Positions 32,314-40,207 of a DNA stretch of 64,000 bases are shown here, piece after piece. Within the stretch, counting starts at the first letter, position 1, and each line of letters opens with the position of its first letter. The notes below the pieces were generated by a model that had not been told where the DNA came from, did not search any database, and was given only the letters and a program-made list of their open reading frames with translations. A program made the position numbers and the translations under genes. Source of the DNA: a bacterium (GTDB lineage: Bacteria > Myxococcota > UBA727 > JAUIJE01); the NCBI GenBank assembly GCA_030431455.1, contig JAUIJE010000002.1:257294-321293 (forward strand), written 5' to 3'.

Positions 32314-33246
32314 TCACAGGCAGATGGCGATGGGACGGTCTTGGCTCGACGGCAGCCAGAGGATCGCGCCGCGCAGCAGGTCCATGCCGATCTGTGCGTT
32401 GGCGGTCTGGCCCTGGGGCCGGACGAGGGGCTTTTCGACGTGGATGGCGCGCCCCCCGAGGAGGAGCTCGCCGGGTTGGCCAAACGCGCCCTCGACCGCC
32501 TGTCCGCTGACCCCGCGCCCGGTGCCTTCTTTGGCGGCCACCGCGCCGTCGTAGACGGCGGGATCGATCTCGAAATGTTTGCCCCCGGTGTTGATCAGCA
32601 GACGAACCGGCGACCCGGCAAACGTCGCTTCCGCGATGGGCCAGCGCGACTCGTCCCCCGACGCGACGACCGAGGCCATCACGAGGGGCGCCGACCCGTC
32701 CGGGCACGCCGCGGGACGGTCAGGTTCGCCGCGCAACTGCAGGCCGCGCAGGTCGACGACCGCGTAGCCATCGTCGACGAGCAGCTGGGGGGCCAAAAAG
32801 CCGCCGATGTTCCAGTCCACAAACGGGGGCGGGCCATCGATCACCAGCGCGCGCGCGGCGTGGACCGTCCTGTACCCGGTGATCTCGACGGCGGCGGCGC
32901 GGTCGAGACGCCAGGAGCGGACGGCGGCGCCCCCGTGGTCGGTGCCCGGCGCGGCCGGGACCAGGTCCGCCTCGTCGAACCGCAGGCTCGGCCGGGTGAA
33001 CACATGATCGCTCGTGCCCGAGTCGAGGATCAAGCGGGTGGCCTGTCCGTCGACGGACGCGTCCACGAACGCGGTGTGAATCGTGTGCAAACTGCCGTCG
33101 GCGAGCGGGACCTCGAACGACAATGTGGCTGCAGGACCGGACGCGGGCCCCGGAGGCCCTTCGGGGGAGGTCGGTGACGAGGACGCGCACCCCCCGGCCA
33201 CGAGCAGGCCGAGGCTCAGCGCCCAACAAAGCAGTGTACGACTCAT
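32314..33246 (-). CDS. Retropepsin-like aspartyl protease, lipoprotein
   Basis: A 310-residue lipoprotein (LLVAGGC, Cys20). The mature part has the aspartyl-protease signature LILDSGTSDHVF (Asp75) and a second related loop LLINTGGKHFEI, in which Asn replaces the Asp of the usual DTG. Two lobes in one chain suggest a pepsin-like arrangement, and the second site may be degenerate. It would act on extracellular or periplasmic protein. A GGGGGGAC sequence precedes ATG. Convergent with the caspase-like gene, 66 bases apart. Confidence 0.78.
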   Translation of the reverse strand: MSRTLLCWALSLGLLVAGGCASSSPTSPEGPPGPASGPAATLSFEVPLADGSLHTIHTAFVDASVDGQATRLILDSGTSDHVFTRPSLRFDEADLVPAAPGTDHGGAAVRSWRLDRAAAVEITGYRTVHAARALVIDGPPPFVDWNIGGFLAPQLLVDDGYAVVDLRGLQLRGEPDRPAACPDGSAPLVMASVVASGDESRWPIAEATFAGSPVRLLINTGGKHFEIDPAVYDGAVAAKEGTGRGVSGQAVEGAFGQPGELLLGGRAIHVEKPLVRPQGQTANAQIGMDLLRGAILWLPSSQDRPIAICL

Positions 33247-33328
33247 CTTTGTCCCCCCGCGTCGTTCGCGGTCGACCGTAGACCTCGGTCGGCGGCACAT
33301 CAACCACGGCCGGTGACCGGGCCAGGGA

Positions 33329-35011
33329 CTACGGCAAAGAGACGTCGGCGCTCGCCGACAGGTCGTTGTTGACCTCGGTGCAGGTCACGGTGGCCTCGAG
33401 CGGCGGGGTCGCGAGAAGCGCGATGTTGCCCATGTTGTCGGGGCCTTGCAGCACGAGGTTTTGTTCGGGGTCGGGGCAGTTGCCGATGCCGCGCAGCTCG
33501 ACTTCGTCGAGGTGCACCTTGGCGGTGCTTTCGGTGTGAAGCTCGAAGCGCAGGGTGACGGCGTCTTCGTCGGTGACCGCGGGCCAGAAGTACCCGATGT
33601 CGACGCAGCGTCGTTCACATTGGCCGTTGCCGCCGAACCAGCGCCGCCCGTCGAACACTTGGACCTCATCGCTCCCGTTGACCGAGCCCACAAACACGTT
33701 GAGCTCCGAGTCGGTGTCCACCGCGAGCCCTTCGTGCATCGACCAGCACACCTCGAGCCGATCGAACCCCGCGGGCACATCGACGTCGCGCGACATGCTC
33801 ATCGTGCCCTCGGAGCTGTCCACGAACACGTTGAAGGCGTCGTCGCACCAATCCTGAGACGTGTTGTTGCAGTGGAACGGCCCGATGGTGTTCCAGCCGC
33901 CGAAGTCTTCGCCGGCGATGCAGCCGTCGAGGGTGTCGTAAAAGATCGTGGCCGGCGCACAGCCGGGGAGGTGACCGATGACTTCGAGGTCGTCGAACCC
34001 GATCTGTTTGCCCCCGGCTTGGCCCCCGGTGCCCACCGACAGCTCGACCCCGTCGACGAGGAAGTTGGCGGGCACGTCCGCACACCAGCGGCTCAGGGCG
34101 TCGTCGGTCGCGTTGGCCCGGCCGACGTGACACAGCATGGACGCGGTGTCGTCCCCATCGGGGAGCGTGGCCACGATGCGCAGGGTGTTCTGGTGTTGGG
34201 CGTCGCTGTCGTCACCCACCTTGAGGCAGACCTCGACGCGCTCGAAACCGGCGAGGTCGAACGTCTTGTTGAGCCGGAAGCGGCCATTGTCGCAGCCGGT
34301 GTTGCTCGCGATCACGTCCTCGCCGTTGAAATCGAGGCACAGGTCGTCGAGCTGGTCACAGCACGAGCCCCCTTGGGCCGGCTGTCCACAGTTGTCCTCG
34401 TTGATAAAACAACGGTTGTTGCTCTCCAGGGTCCACCCGCCGAGGTCGCACTCATTGTTCCCCAGGGGCTCGAACGTGACGCGATCGAGCAGCACCTCGG
34501 TCAACGTGTGCGCACAGGTGGCGCCACACGCGCCGATGGGCAGGCCGTTGGACACGACCCCGACCACACAGGTCTGGGTCTGGGGGTCGCAGCTGAGATC
34601 CATCGATTCCGCGATCTCGGTGCACCCTTCGCCATCTCCGTCGCCATCGCCATCTCCGTCTCCGTCTCCGTCTCCGTCGCCATCGCCGTCTCCATCGCCA
34701 TCTCCGTCTCCGTCCCCATCTCCATCGCCATCTCCGTCGCCGTCGCCATCTCCGTCGCCGTCTCCATCGCCGTCGCCGTCTCCATCGCCGTCGCCGTCGC
34801 CATCTCCATCGCCGTCGCCATCTCCATCGCCGTCGCCATCTCCATCCCCGTCGCCATCGCCATCCCCGTCCCCGGCGTCGACACACACGTCGTCCACGCA
34901 GGTCTGCTCTGCCGTGCAGGCGTCGTTACACTCTGGCGCGAGAAAGAAGGAGCACCCGGCGGTGGTCGCCCCCCAGACCACCACCACGAGCCAGCCGCAG
35001 AGCCTCATCAT
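33329..35011 (-). CDS. (GD)n-linker lipoprotein, Cys-rich beta-sandwich repeats
   Basis: A 560-residue surface lipoprotein with lipobox ending TTAGC and a short Cys-rich head ([17 protein letters not shown]). A Gly-Asp linker of about 40 repeats (34632-34870) follows. The rest shows two or three related beta-rich modules, each with a pattern like [16 protein letters not shown] or [18 protein letters not shown] and ending with LDEVELRG or FDDLEVIG, resembling carbohydrate-binding or LamG-like jelly rolls. No enzyme motif is seen. It is probably a cell-surface binding protein held away from the membrane by an acidic linker. Confidence 0.85.
   Translation of the reverse strand: MMRLCGWLVVVVWGATTAGCSFFLAPECNDACTAEQTCVDDVCVDAGDGDGDGDGDGDGDGDGDGDGDGDGDGDGDGDGDGDGDGDGDGDGDGDGDGDGDGDGDGDGDGDGDGDGDGDGDGDGDGDGEGCTEIAESMDLSCDPQTQTCVVGVVSNGLPIGACGATCAHTLTEVLLDRVTFEPLGNNECDLGGWTLESNNRCFINEDNCGQPAQGGSCCDQLDDLCLDFNGEDVIASNTGCDNGRFRLNKTFDLAGFERVEVCLKVGDDSDAQHQNTLRIVATLPDGDDTASMLCHVGRANATDDALSRWCADVPANFLVDGVELSVGTGGQAGGKQIGFDDLEVIGHLPGCAPATIFYDTLDGCIAGEDFGGWNTIGPFHCNNTSQDWCDDAFNVFVDSSEGTMSMSRDVDVPAGFDRLEVCWSMHEGLAVDTDSELNVFVGSVNGSDEVQVFDGRRWFGGNGQCERRCVDIGYFWPAVTDEDAVTLRFELHTESTAKVHLDEVELRGIGNCPDPEQNLVLQGPDNMGNIALLATPPLEATVTCTEVNNDLSASADVSLP
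34632..34870. repeat. Second hexanucleotide (GD)n microsatellite
   Basis: About 40 copies of a six-base unit coding Gly-Asp on the minus strand, with the same silent variants as the array at 18349-18630. The two linkers sit in otherwise unrelated lipoproteins. Confidence 0.9.
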
Positions 35012-35033
35012 GCGATCACTCTACACCAATTGG

Positions 35034-35059
35034 AAAAGCCTCCCGAATGGGAGGCTTTT
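35034..35059 (-). terminator. Intrinsic terminator after the 193-residue lipoprotein gene
   Basis: Arms AAAAGCCTCCC (35034-35044) and GGGAGGCTTTT (35049-35059) with a GAAT loop; four T follow the stem in either direction. It separates the two minus-strand lipoprotein genes. Confidence 0.85.
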
Positions 35060-35077
35060 GCGAAGGAACAACACCGA

Positions 35078-35659
35078 TCAGCGACGCAGCAAGAACGTCC
35101 CCGTGGAGGTGTCATCCTGCACCTGGGTGAAATCCAGCGTGTTGGGCACGTGGGCGGTGTAGTTGACGCGGAGCGTGTCGGGGGTGTCGCCTTGCTCCAC
35201 GTTCATCGTGATTTGCGAGGCGGGCTCGTCCATCGTCCAGTCGTACGCGGCGCGGCCTTGGCCGGCGCAGCCCATCGCCTGGATGTGAAGCTCATTGGGG
35301 TTGGTGGGATAGTTGCCGTCGCGGAAGGTCAGCTGGGCGCCGGGACGCAACGCGGGGTGGTGAAGGCCGCCGTAGATTTCGATCCAGTGCATGGCCGCAC
35401 CGTTGTCGTTCTCGGTGACCACTTCGAGGGTGGTGTAGTCCCCTTCATCGTAGCCGTCGATGACCGCGTCGTTGTTCATGTCGCGCATGTCACCAATGTC
35501 GCCAGCGATGCGGGCGTCGAAGGCCTGAATGTTGCCGGCCACGGTGTTGCCGAGGTCAAACTCTTCGAGGTCTTCGTTGTAGGAGTTGATGTTGCGCTCC
35601 GAGATACATCCCGTGGAGATGAGCGCACAAGCGGCCAGTGAGCCGAGGATCTTTTTCAT
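35078..35659 (-). CDS. Lipoprotein, function unknown
   Basis: A 193-residue lipoprotein (ACALISTGC). The mature part is acidic, rich in Asn, Asp and Tyr, and contains [13 protein letters not shown] and two aromatic beta-strand-like segments. No family is recognised. AAGGA precedes ATG 35659. It is less GC-biased than its neighbours. It probably has its own promoter in the 35660-35760 stretch, where the AT-rich ATTATTGTTG occurs, and it ends at a terminator. Confidence 0.78.
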   Translation of the reverse strand: MKKILGSLAACALISTGCISERNINSYNEDLEEFDLGNTVAGNIQAFDARIAGDIGDMRDMNNDAVIDGYDEGDYTTLEVVTENDNGAAMHWIEIYGGLHHPALRPGAQLTFRDGNYPTNPNELHIQAMGCAGQGRAAYDWTMDEPASQITMNVEQGDTPDTLRVNYTAHVPNTLDFTQVQDDTSTGTFLLRR

Positions 35660-35992
35660 TGCTGTTCGTCCTTCGCGTAACCCTCGAGGGGGGTGTGTAG
35701 TTCAACAATAATAACGTCGACACGGATCACCAAATGCACAACCTTGCATCGGTCACGAATGAGACACTTTTCTCGACGACAAACGACCTATGCCCAAAGG
35801 TGCGACACATGCACACTTCGACGTGCCGTCGTCTCACTGTGCAACTGACGCAGCCGGCGCGAATGACGCGGGGTCACCCGCACCTCATGGGTCATCTGGC
35901 GCACACGCGGTCGCCGCGCCGCGACCTGTCGCGCCGCGGGCGGGAGCGGGATGTCCTTTTCGGTCCGGTCAGACCGGGGTAGGACCGCGCCC
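35660..35992. other. Intergenic region between divergent genes
   Basis: No gene is seen. An AT-rich segment at 35705-35740 may hold the minus-strand promoter of the lipoprotein gene. A 13-bp palindrome CCGGTC-A-GACCGG (35965-35977) lies 15 bases before the exonuclease gene and could be an operator. Confidence 0.35.
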
Positions 35993-36898
35993 ATGCAGAT
36001 TCATCTCGTGGACGGCACCTACGAACTATTTCGCGCCTTTTATGGGCCGCCCGGTGTCCGGTTTGACGGCAAAGAGGTCGGCGCCACCCGCGCGTTCTTC
36101 CGCAGCATGGCCGCGTTGCTCAAAGAGGCGCCGGTGACGCACGCCGCGGTGGCGTTCGACACCCGCATCGAATCGTTCCGCAACGACCTGTTCGATGGGT
36201 ACAAGACCGGGGCGGGCATCGACCCCGAGCTGTTCGCGCAGTTTCCCTGGGTGGAGCTGGCCGCGCGGGCGTTGGGCATGACCGTGTGGTCGATGTGGGA
36301 CTACGAGGCCGACGACGGGATGTGCGCGGCGGCCCACCACATGAAACAGGACCCGGCGGTGGAGAAGGTCTGGTTGTGCTCGCCGGACAAGGACCTGTAC
36401 CAGTGCGTCGATGAGGAGTGCGTGCGCGTGCGCGACCGGATGCGGCGCAAGACCATCGACGTGGCCGCGGTGCGCGAGAAGTTCGGCATTGAGCCCGGGC
36501 AGGTCCCGGACTTTTTGGCCCTGGTCGGGGACAGCGCCGACGGCATCCCGGGCATCCCGCGGTGGGGCCAGAAGAGTGCCGCCACCGTGCTCGGCGCGTA
36601 CGGCACCATCGAGGACATCCCCGACGACGAGACCGTGTGGACGGTCAAGGTGCGGGGGGCCAAAGCCTTGGCCGAGAACCTCCGCGACCGGCGCGAGGCC
36701 GCGCTTTTGTACAAGACCTTGGCCACCTTGCGCACCGACGCCGAGCCCACCGCCAAGACCCCGCAGGAGATCGCGTGGTCGGGCCTGGACGCGGACGCCC
36801 TCGACGAGCTCGTCGCGATCACCGGGGACGAAGGCGCCCGCGAGGTCGGGCGGCAGGTGGTCGAGGCGATGGCGAAAAAGGGCGTGATCGTCAGCTGA
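35993..36898 (+). CDS. 5'-3' exonuclease (flap-endonuclease-like, polymerase I N-terminal type)
   Basis: A 301-residue stand-alone homologue of the 5' nuclease domain of DNA polymerase I. The acidic metal-binding residues are recognisable: LVDGTYELFRAF, YEADDGMCAAAHH, CSPDKDLYQCV and LVGDSADGIPGIPRWG, which contains the helix-hairpin-helix. No polymerase domain follows, so it is a separate protein like ExoIX/Xni. It probably removes RNA primers or flaps. Its stop overlaps the convergent protease gene by eight bases. Confidence 0.93.
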   Translation: MQIHLVDGTYELFRAFYGPPGVRFDGKEVGATRAFFRSMAALLKEAPVTHAAVAFDTRIESFRNDLFDGYKTGAGIDPELFAQFPWVELAARALGMTVWSMWDYEADDGMCAAAHHMKQDPAVEKVWLCSPDKDLYQCVDEECVRVRDRMRRKTIDVAAVREKFGIEPGQVPDFLALVGDSADGIPGIPRWGQKSAATVLGAYGTIEDIPDDETVWTVKVRGAKALAENLRDRREAALLYKTLATLRTDAEPTAKTPQEIAWSGLDADALDELVAITGDEGAREVGRQVVEAMAKKGVIVS

Positions 36899-39782
36899 CC
36901 CGGCGCCGCCGGCGCCGCGCCAGCAGCAAGATGCCGCCGAGGAGGGCGCCCGCGGGCAAGACCGGGGTGTCTTGGCTGCACCCGGTGGGCGCCACCCGCA
37001 CCCGGGTTGGCCGGGACTTGTCAAAGCCGCCGTCGAAATCGGACGCGCCGGGGCCCGCGTCGAGGGTGGGCGGGGCCGGGGCACACGCGCCCTCGCTGCA
37101 GATGTCGTCGCCGAAACAATACCGCGCGCCCCCCCACACCGCGCAGCCGCCGACGTCGACACAGGTGCGGTAGGCGTGCGCGGCCACGCAGGCGGTGTCG
37201 CCGACCGTGCACACCGAGGTGCAGTCGCCCACGCACTGGTCGTTGGTGCAGACCCCGCCCGCGGGGCAGTCCATGGGGGCGGTCCACACCGTGCAGAGCC
37301 CGCCGAGTTCGCACACCTCGATTTGGCCGCTGTCGGTGCAGCGGGTGTCGCCGGCGATGCACTCCCCTTCGCATTGCTGCACACACTCGCCGCCTTGGCA
37401 GGTGGTCTGCGCGCCGCACGCGAACTGTTCCCACATCAAGCACCCGTCGGGGTCGAACAGGCAGGTCTCGACGTTGTCCCCCGCGCACCGGGATTCGCCC
37501 GCGGCGCATTCGGGGGGCGGACAGACCGTGCCCCCGTCGGGGCCGATGCAGCCTTCGCCGATGGCGCAGCCGTGTTCGCACGGGTAAGGCACGTACTCGA
37601 AACACCCGTTGGGCTGCAGCTCACACTGCGCGACCCCGCCGGTCTCGGTGCAGTAAAAATCGCCCGCGCTGCAGTCGTTGACGCAGCTGCTCGCGCACAA
37701 CCCCTGGTCACAGAAGCTGCCCTCTTGGCACACCGGCTGGTTGACCCAGACCTCGCAGCCGAGGTCGGGGTCGGGCGAGCACACCTGGGGCGTGGTCACC
37801 GGGGCTTGCGGGTTGCAGCGGCGGGCGCCGACCACACAGTCGGCGCACCCATTGGCCACGCAGCTCCCGTCGAGGCAGCTCTCGTTGTCTTGGCAGACAT
37901 CGAGCACGTTCCATTCGAAGCAGGGGTCGCCGTCAAACTGGCCGCACACCCCCACCACGTCCACCCCCTCGAGCACGAGGCACGACACCGGCGCGTCGGG
38001 CTGACACTCGTCGACGCAGTCCTCGACGCAGTTGCCGTTGTCGCAAAAGCCGTCCGGGCAGGTGGTGGGGGGCCCGAACACCGTGCACCCTTCGTCGTCG
38101 AGGACACATTCCTGAAAACTGTCGACGTCGCTGCAGATGCGTTGGCCGAGGGGGCAGGGCGGCGGGCACTGCTGGCTGTCAAAGGTGAGCGACAGCGTGT
38201 AGTTGCCGCTTTGGATGTTGTTCCCCCAGGCGTCCATGAACAGGTAGTAGGTCCCCGCGGCCAGGTCGACGGTGAACTCGCTGGCGGTGCCGGGGCCGTT
38301 GTCGTCGTCGCAGACGAGCTCGGAGTTGGCGTCTTCGCACTCTTGGCGCAGGTAGATGAGGGTGTCGAAGCCGGAGGCCTCCGCCAGCAGAGTGGCGGGG
38401 GCGTCGAGGGTGAAGGTGTAGACCCGCTCGCGGCCATTGCCGCCGCAGAATCCTGCATAGTCATTGTTGGCGCTGTTGAGGTTGCCGAGCAGGATGATCA
38501 AGTCGGAGTCCACCCCGACGGGGATGGCGTCGGCGCAGACGTCGCCTTCGCCGGAGACGACGCAGGCGCCGTTTTCGCAGGTGCCGGGGCAGACGTCGAC
38601 GGTGTCGACGACGATGTCGCAGGAATCGACCTCGACCACGGTGTTGCCTTGGCAGGTGGTGGTCACATCGTAGCGGCACACGCCGTTGGCGTCGTCGCAG
38701 CTGGCGCCCACCGGGCAGTCAAGGTCGTCGATGCACTGCGGCGAGCAGACCCCCGCCCCGCTGGGGTAAAGCACACAGACCTCGCCGGCCGCGCCGCAGG
38801 GCTGGCCCGGCCCGCAGCTTTGGCAGGTGGCGGCCCCGCCGCACAGCCGGTCGGAGGGGAAGCCAAGGTCATTGCACAGCTCGTCGATGGCGTTGGCCGC
38901 GTACATCACGCCTTCGCCGTCCTCGGGTCCGTTTTCGCTGAGCACGTTGACGATGCGGCAGCCCTGGTCGGTGAACAGGTAGTCCTGTTCGCCGAAGGTG
39001 AGGATGCCGATGACCTCTTGCTGGTCGTTGAACACCCCCGAGCCGGAATTGCCCCCAAACGAATCGGTGGTGGCGAAGAAAAAGTCGAGGTCGCCGGTGG
39101 GGTCGGGATCGCGGACGGCGCCGCCGAGGTCGACTTTGAGCGGGAGCCCGGAGGGGAAGCCGAGCATGTTGACCGATGTGCCCACCGAGAGACCGCCCCG
39201 GGCGTCGATGACCGGAGCGGGCACGTGGGTGGGGGTGGCGTCGCGATCGATCTGGAAGATGGCCCAGTCGCGGTTGCCGAAGTTGGTGGAGACCAAAAGG
39301 TTGGTGCAGAGGTAGAGGTCGGCCAGCTCGAGGGGCGCGAAGGTGTCGGGCCCGTCGTAGAGATAGTCGAACATCACCACGGTGTTGTTGCACTGGGCGC
39401 TGGACGTCATGCAGTGCCCTGCGGTGAGCACGAGGTCGTCGTCGATGAGCGTGCCCGAGCAGCCCGCGTTGGTGGGCTGGGTCAAAAACCGCTGGTCGTT
39501 GCACATGTCGAACTGGCTCTGCAGCGACCCGGCGGGCACAAGCTCTGGCCCTTGGGGCCCGGCGGTGAAATCGGACGGGCTCATCAGGGCCACGGTGGCT
39601 TGGCGCGCGATTTGGCTCCAGGCCGCGGGGGCCTCGAACACCTCGATGCGGTCATCGACCCCGTACACCACCGCGCCCTCGGCCGCGGCGGCCTGGGTCA
39701 CGTCGACCGCCGCGGGACGCTCGTCGGTGCAGGCGAGCAAGCCCGTGCACACGACAAGACAACCGACCCCGAGACGCACCAC
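36891..39782 (-). CDS. Large secreted trypsin-like protease with Cys-rich repeats and MYXO-CTERM-like anchor
   Basis: A 963-residue exported protein. GTG 39782 opens a lipoprotein signal ending LLAC; the start is not supported by a Shine-Dalgarno sequence. A trypsin-like domain follows, with His123 in LTAGHC, Asp172 in NRDWAIF and Ser246 in GGNSGSG. Then comes a beta-sandwich module (near 430-560) and at least six Cys-rich repeats of 50-60 residues with a common C..G..C...C pattern (for example CEWVNQPVCQEGSFCDQGLC-like). The C-terminus has a Cys-containing GCSQD, a hydrophobic helix and an RRRRRR tail, the MYXO-CTERM arrangement. It is probably processed by a myxosortase and held at the surface. 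Confidence 0.88.
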   Translation of the reverse strand: MVRLGVGCLVVCTGLLACTDERPAAVDVTQAAAAEGAVVYGVDDRIEVFEAPAAWSQIARQATVALMSPSDFTAGPQGPELVPAGSLQSQFDMCNDQRFLTQPTNAGCSGTLIDDDLVLTAGHCMTSSAQCNNTVVMFDYLYDGPDTFAPLELADLYLCTNLLVSTNFGNRDWAIFQIDRDATPTHVPAPVIDARGGLSVGTSVNMLGFPSGLPLKVDLGGAVRDPDPTGDLDFFFATTDSFGGNSGSGVFNDQQEVIGILTFGEQDYLFTDQGCRIVNVLSENGPEDGEGVMYAANAIDELCNDLGFPSDRLCGGAATCQSCGPGQPCGAAGEVCVLYPSGAGVCSPQCIDDLDCPVGASCDDANGVCRYDVTTTCQGNTVVEVDSCDIVVDTVDVCPGTCENGACVVSGEGDVCADAIPVGVDSDLIILLGNLNSANNDYAGFCGGNGRERVYTFTLDAPATLLAEASGFDTLIYLRQECEDANSELVCDDDNGPGTASEFTVDLAAGTYYLFMDAWGNNIQSGNYTLSLTFDSQQCPPPCPLGQRICSDVDSFQECVLDDEGCTVFGPPTTCPDGFCDNGNCVEDCVDECQPDAPVSCLVLEGVDVVGVCGQFDGDPCFEWNVLDVCQDNESCLDGSCVANGCADCVVGARRCNPQAPVTTPQVCSPDPDLGCEVWVNQPVCQEGSFCDQGLCASSCVNDCSAGDFYCTETGGVAQCELQPNGCFEYVPYPCEHGCAIGEGCIGPDGGTVCPPPECAAGESRCAGDNVETCLFDPDGCLMWEQFACGAQTTCQGGECVQQCEGECIAGDTRCTDSGQIEVCELGGLCTVWTAPMDCPAGGVCTNDQCVGDCTSVCTVGDTACVAAHAYRTCVDVGGCAVWGGARYCFGDDICSEGACAPAPPTLDAGPGASDFDGGFDKSRPTRVRVAPTGCSQDTPVLPAGALLGGILLLARRRRRRVS

Positions 39783-40207
39783 GGGCCGAAGTGTGCTCTT
39801 TTGTGGGCGGCCCGTCAAAAGTGACGGGGCTTGATCCGCGCGTGATCCGGCCAAACGCAACTGGTCCGCGCCGGTTCCGGAATCAATGAAAGCGCTTTTC
39901 AAATTTTGGCGGCGGCAGACGCGGCACGAGAGAGGTTTGTCTTCTCCGGTGGCGGGGGTGGGCGTGGAAGCCCACCCAACTGAGGGCGGGCCTGCGTGAC
40001 AATTCGAGGACGCCCGGCGCGGGCCAGCGTGACATTTCCGAAGACGCCCGGCGCGGGCCTGCGTGACAGTTCGAGGACGCCCGGTGCGGGCCAGCGTGAC
40101 AATTCCGAAGACGCCCGGCGCGGGCCAGCGTGACAATTCCGAGACGTCCAGGGGCAGCGCGGGCGAGCCCCCACCCAGAGCTGCCGCGAAAACGTTATAC
40201 CCGCGGC
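39783..40207. repeat. Intergenic repeat cluster
   Basis: Between the protease and RNase R. At 39996-40129 four contiguous units of 33 or 34 bases start with GTGAC, continue as ATTCCGAAGACGCCCGG or ATTCGAGGACGCCCGG, and end CGCGGGCCAGC. A fifth, partial unit begins at 40130. The two unit types alternate. There are no spacers. Just before it is a GGTGGGC-GTGGAA-GCCCACC hairpin near 39957-39976. No gene is seen. Confidence 0.75.

Noticed and set aside
34897-34906. Another GCAGGTCTGC word, as in the SECIS loop
   Set aside because: It lies on the non-coding strand of the lipoprotein gene and is not near an in-frame TGA.
36972-39824. A 950-residue plus-strand frame opposite the large protease
   Set aside because: Antisense to a gene with clear signal, catalytic triad, Cys-rich repeats and anchor; low-complexity composition and no ribosome-binding site.
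39996-40163. Regular 33/34-bp repeats resembling a CRISPR array
   Set aside because: The units are contiguous, with no unique spacers, and no cas gene is near. Listed as a tandem repeat instead.
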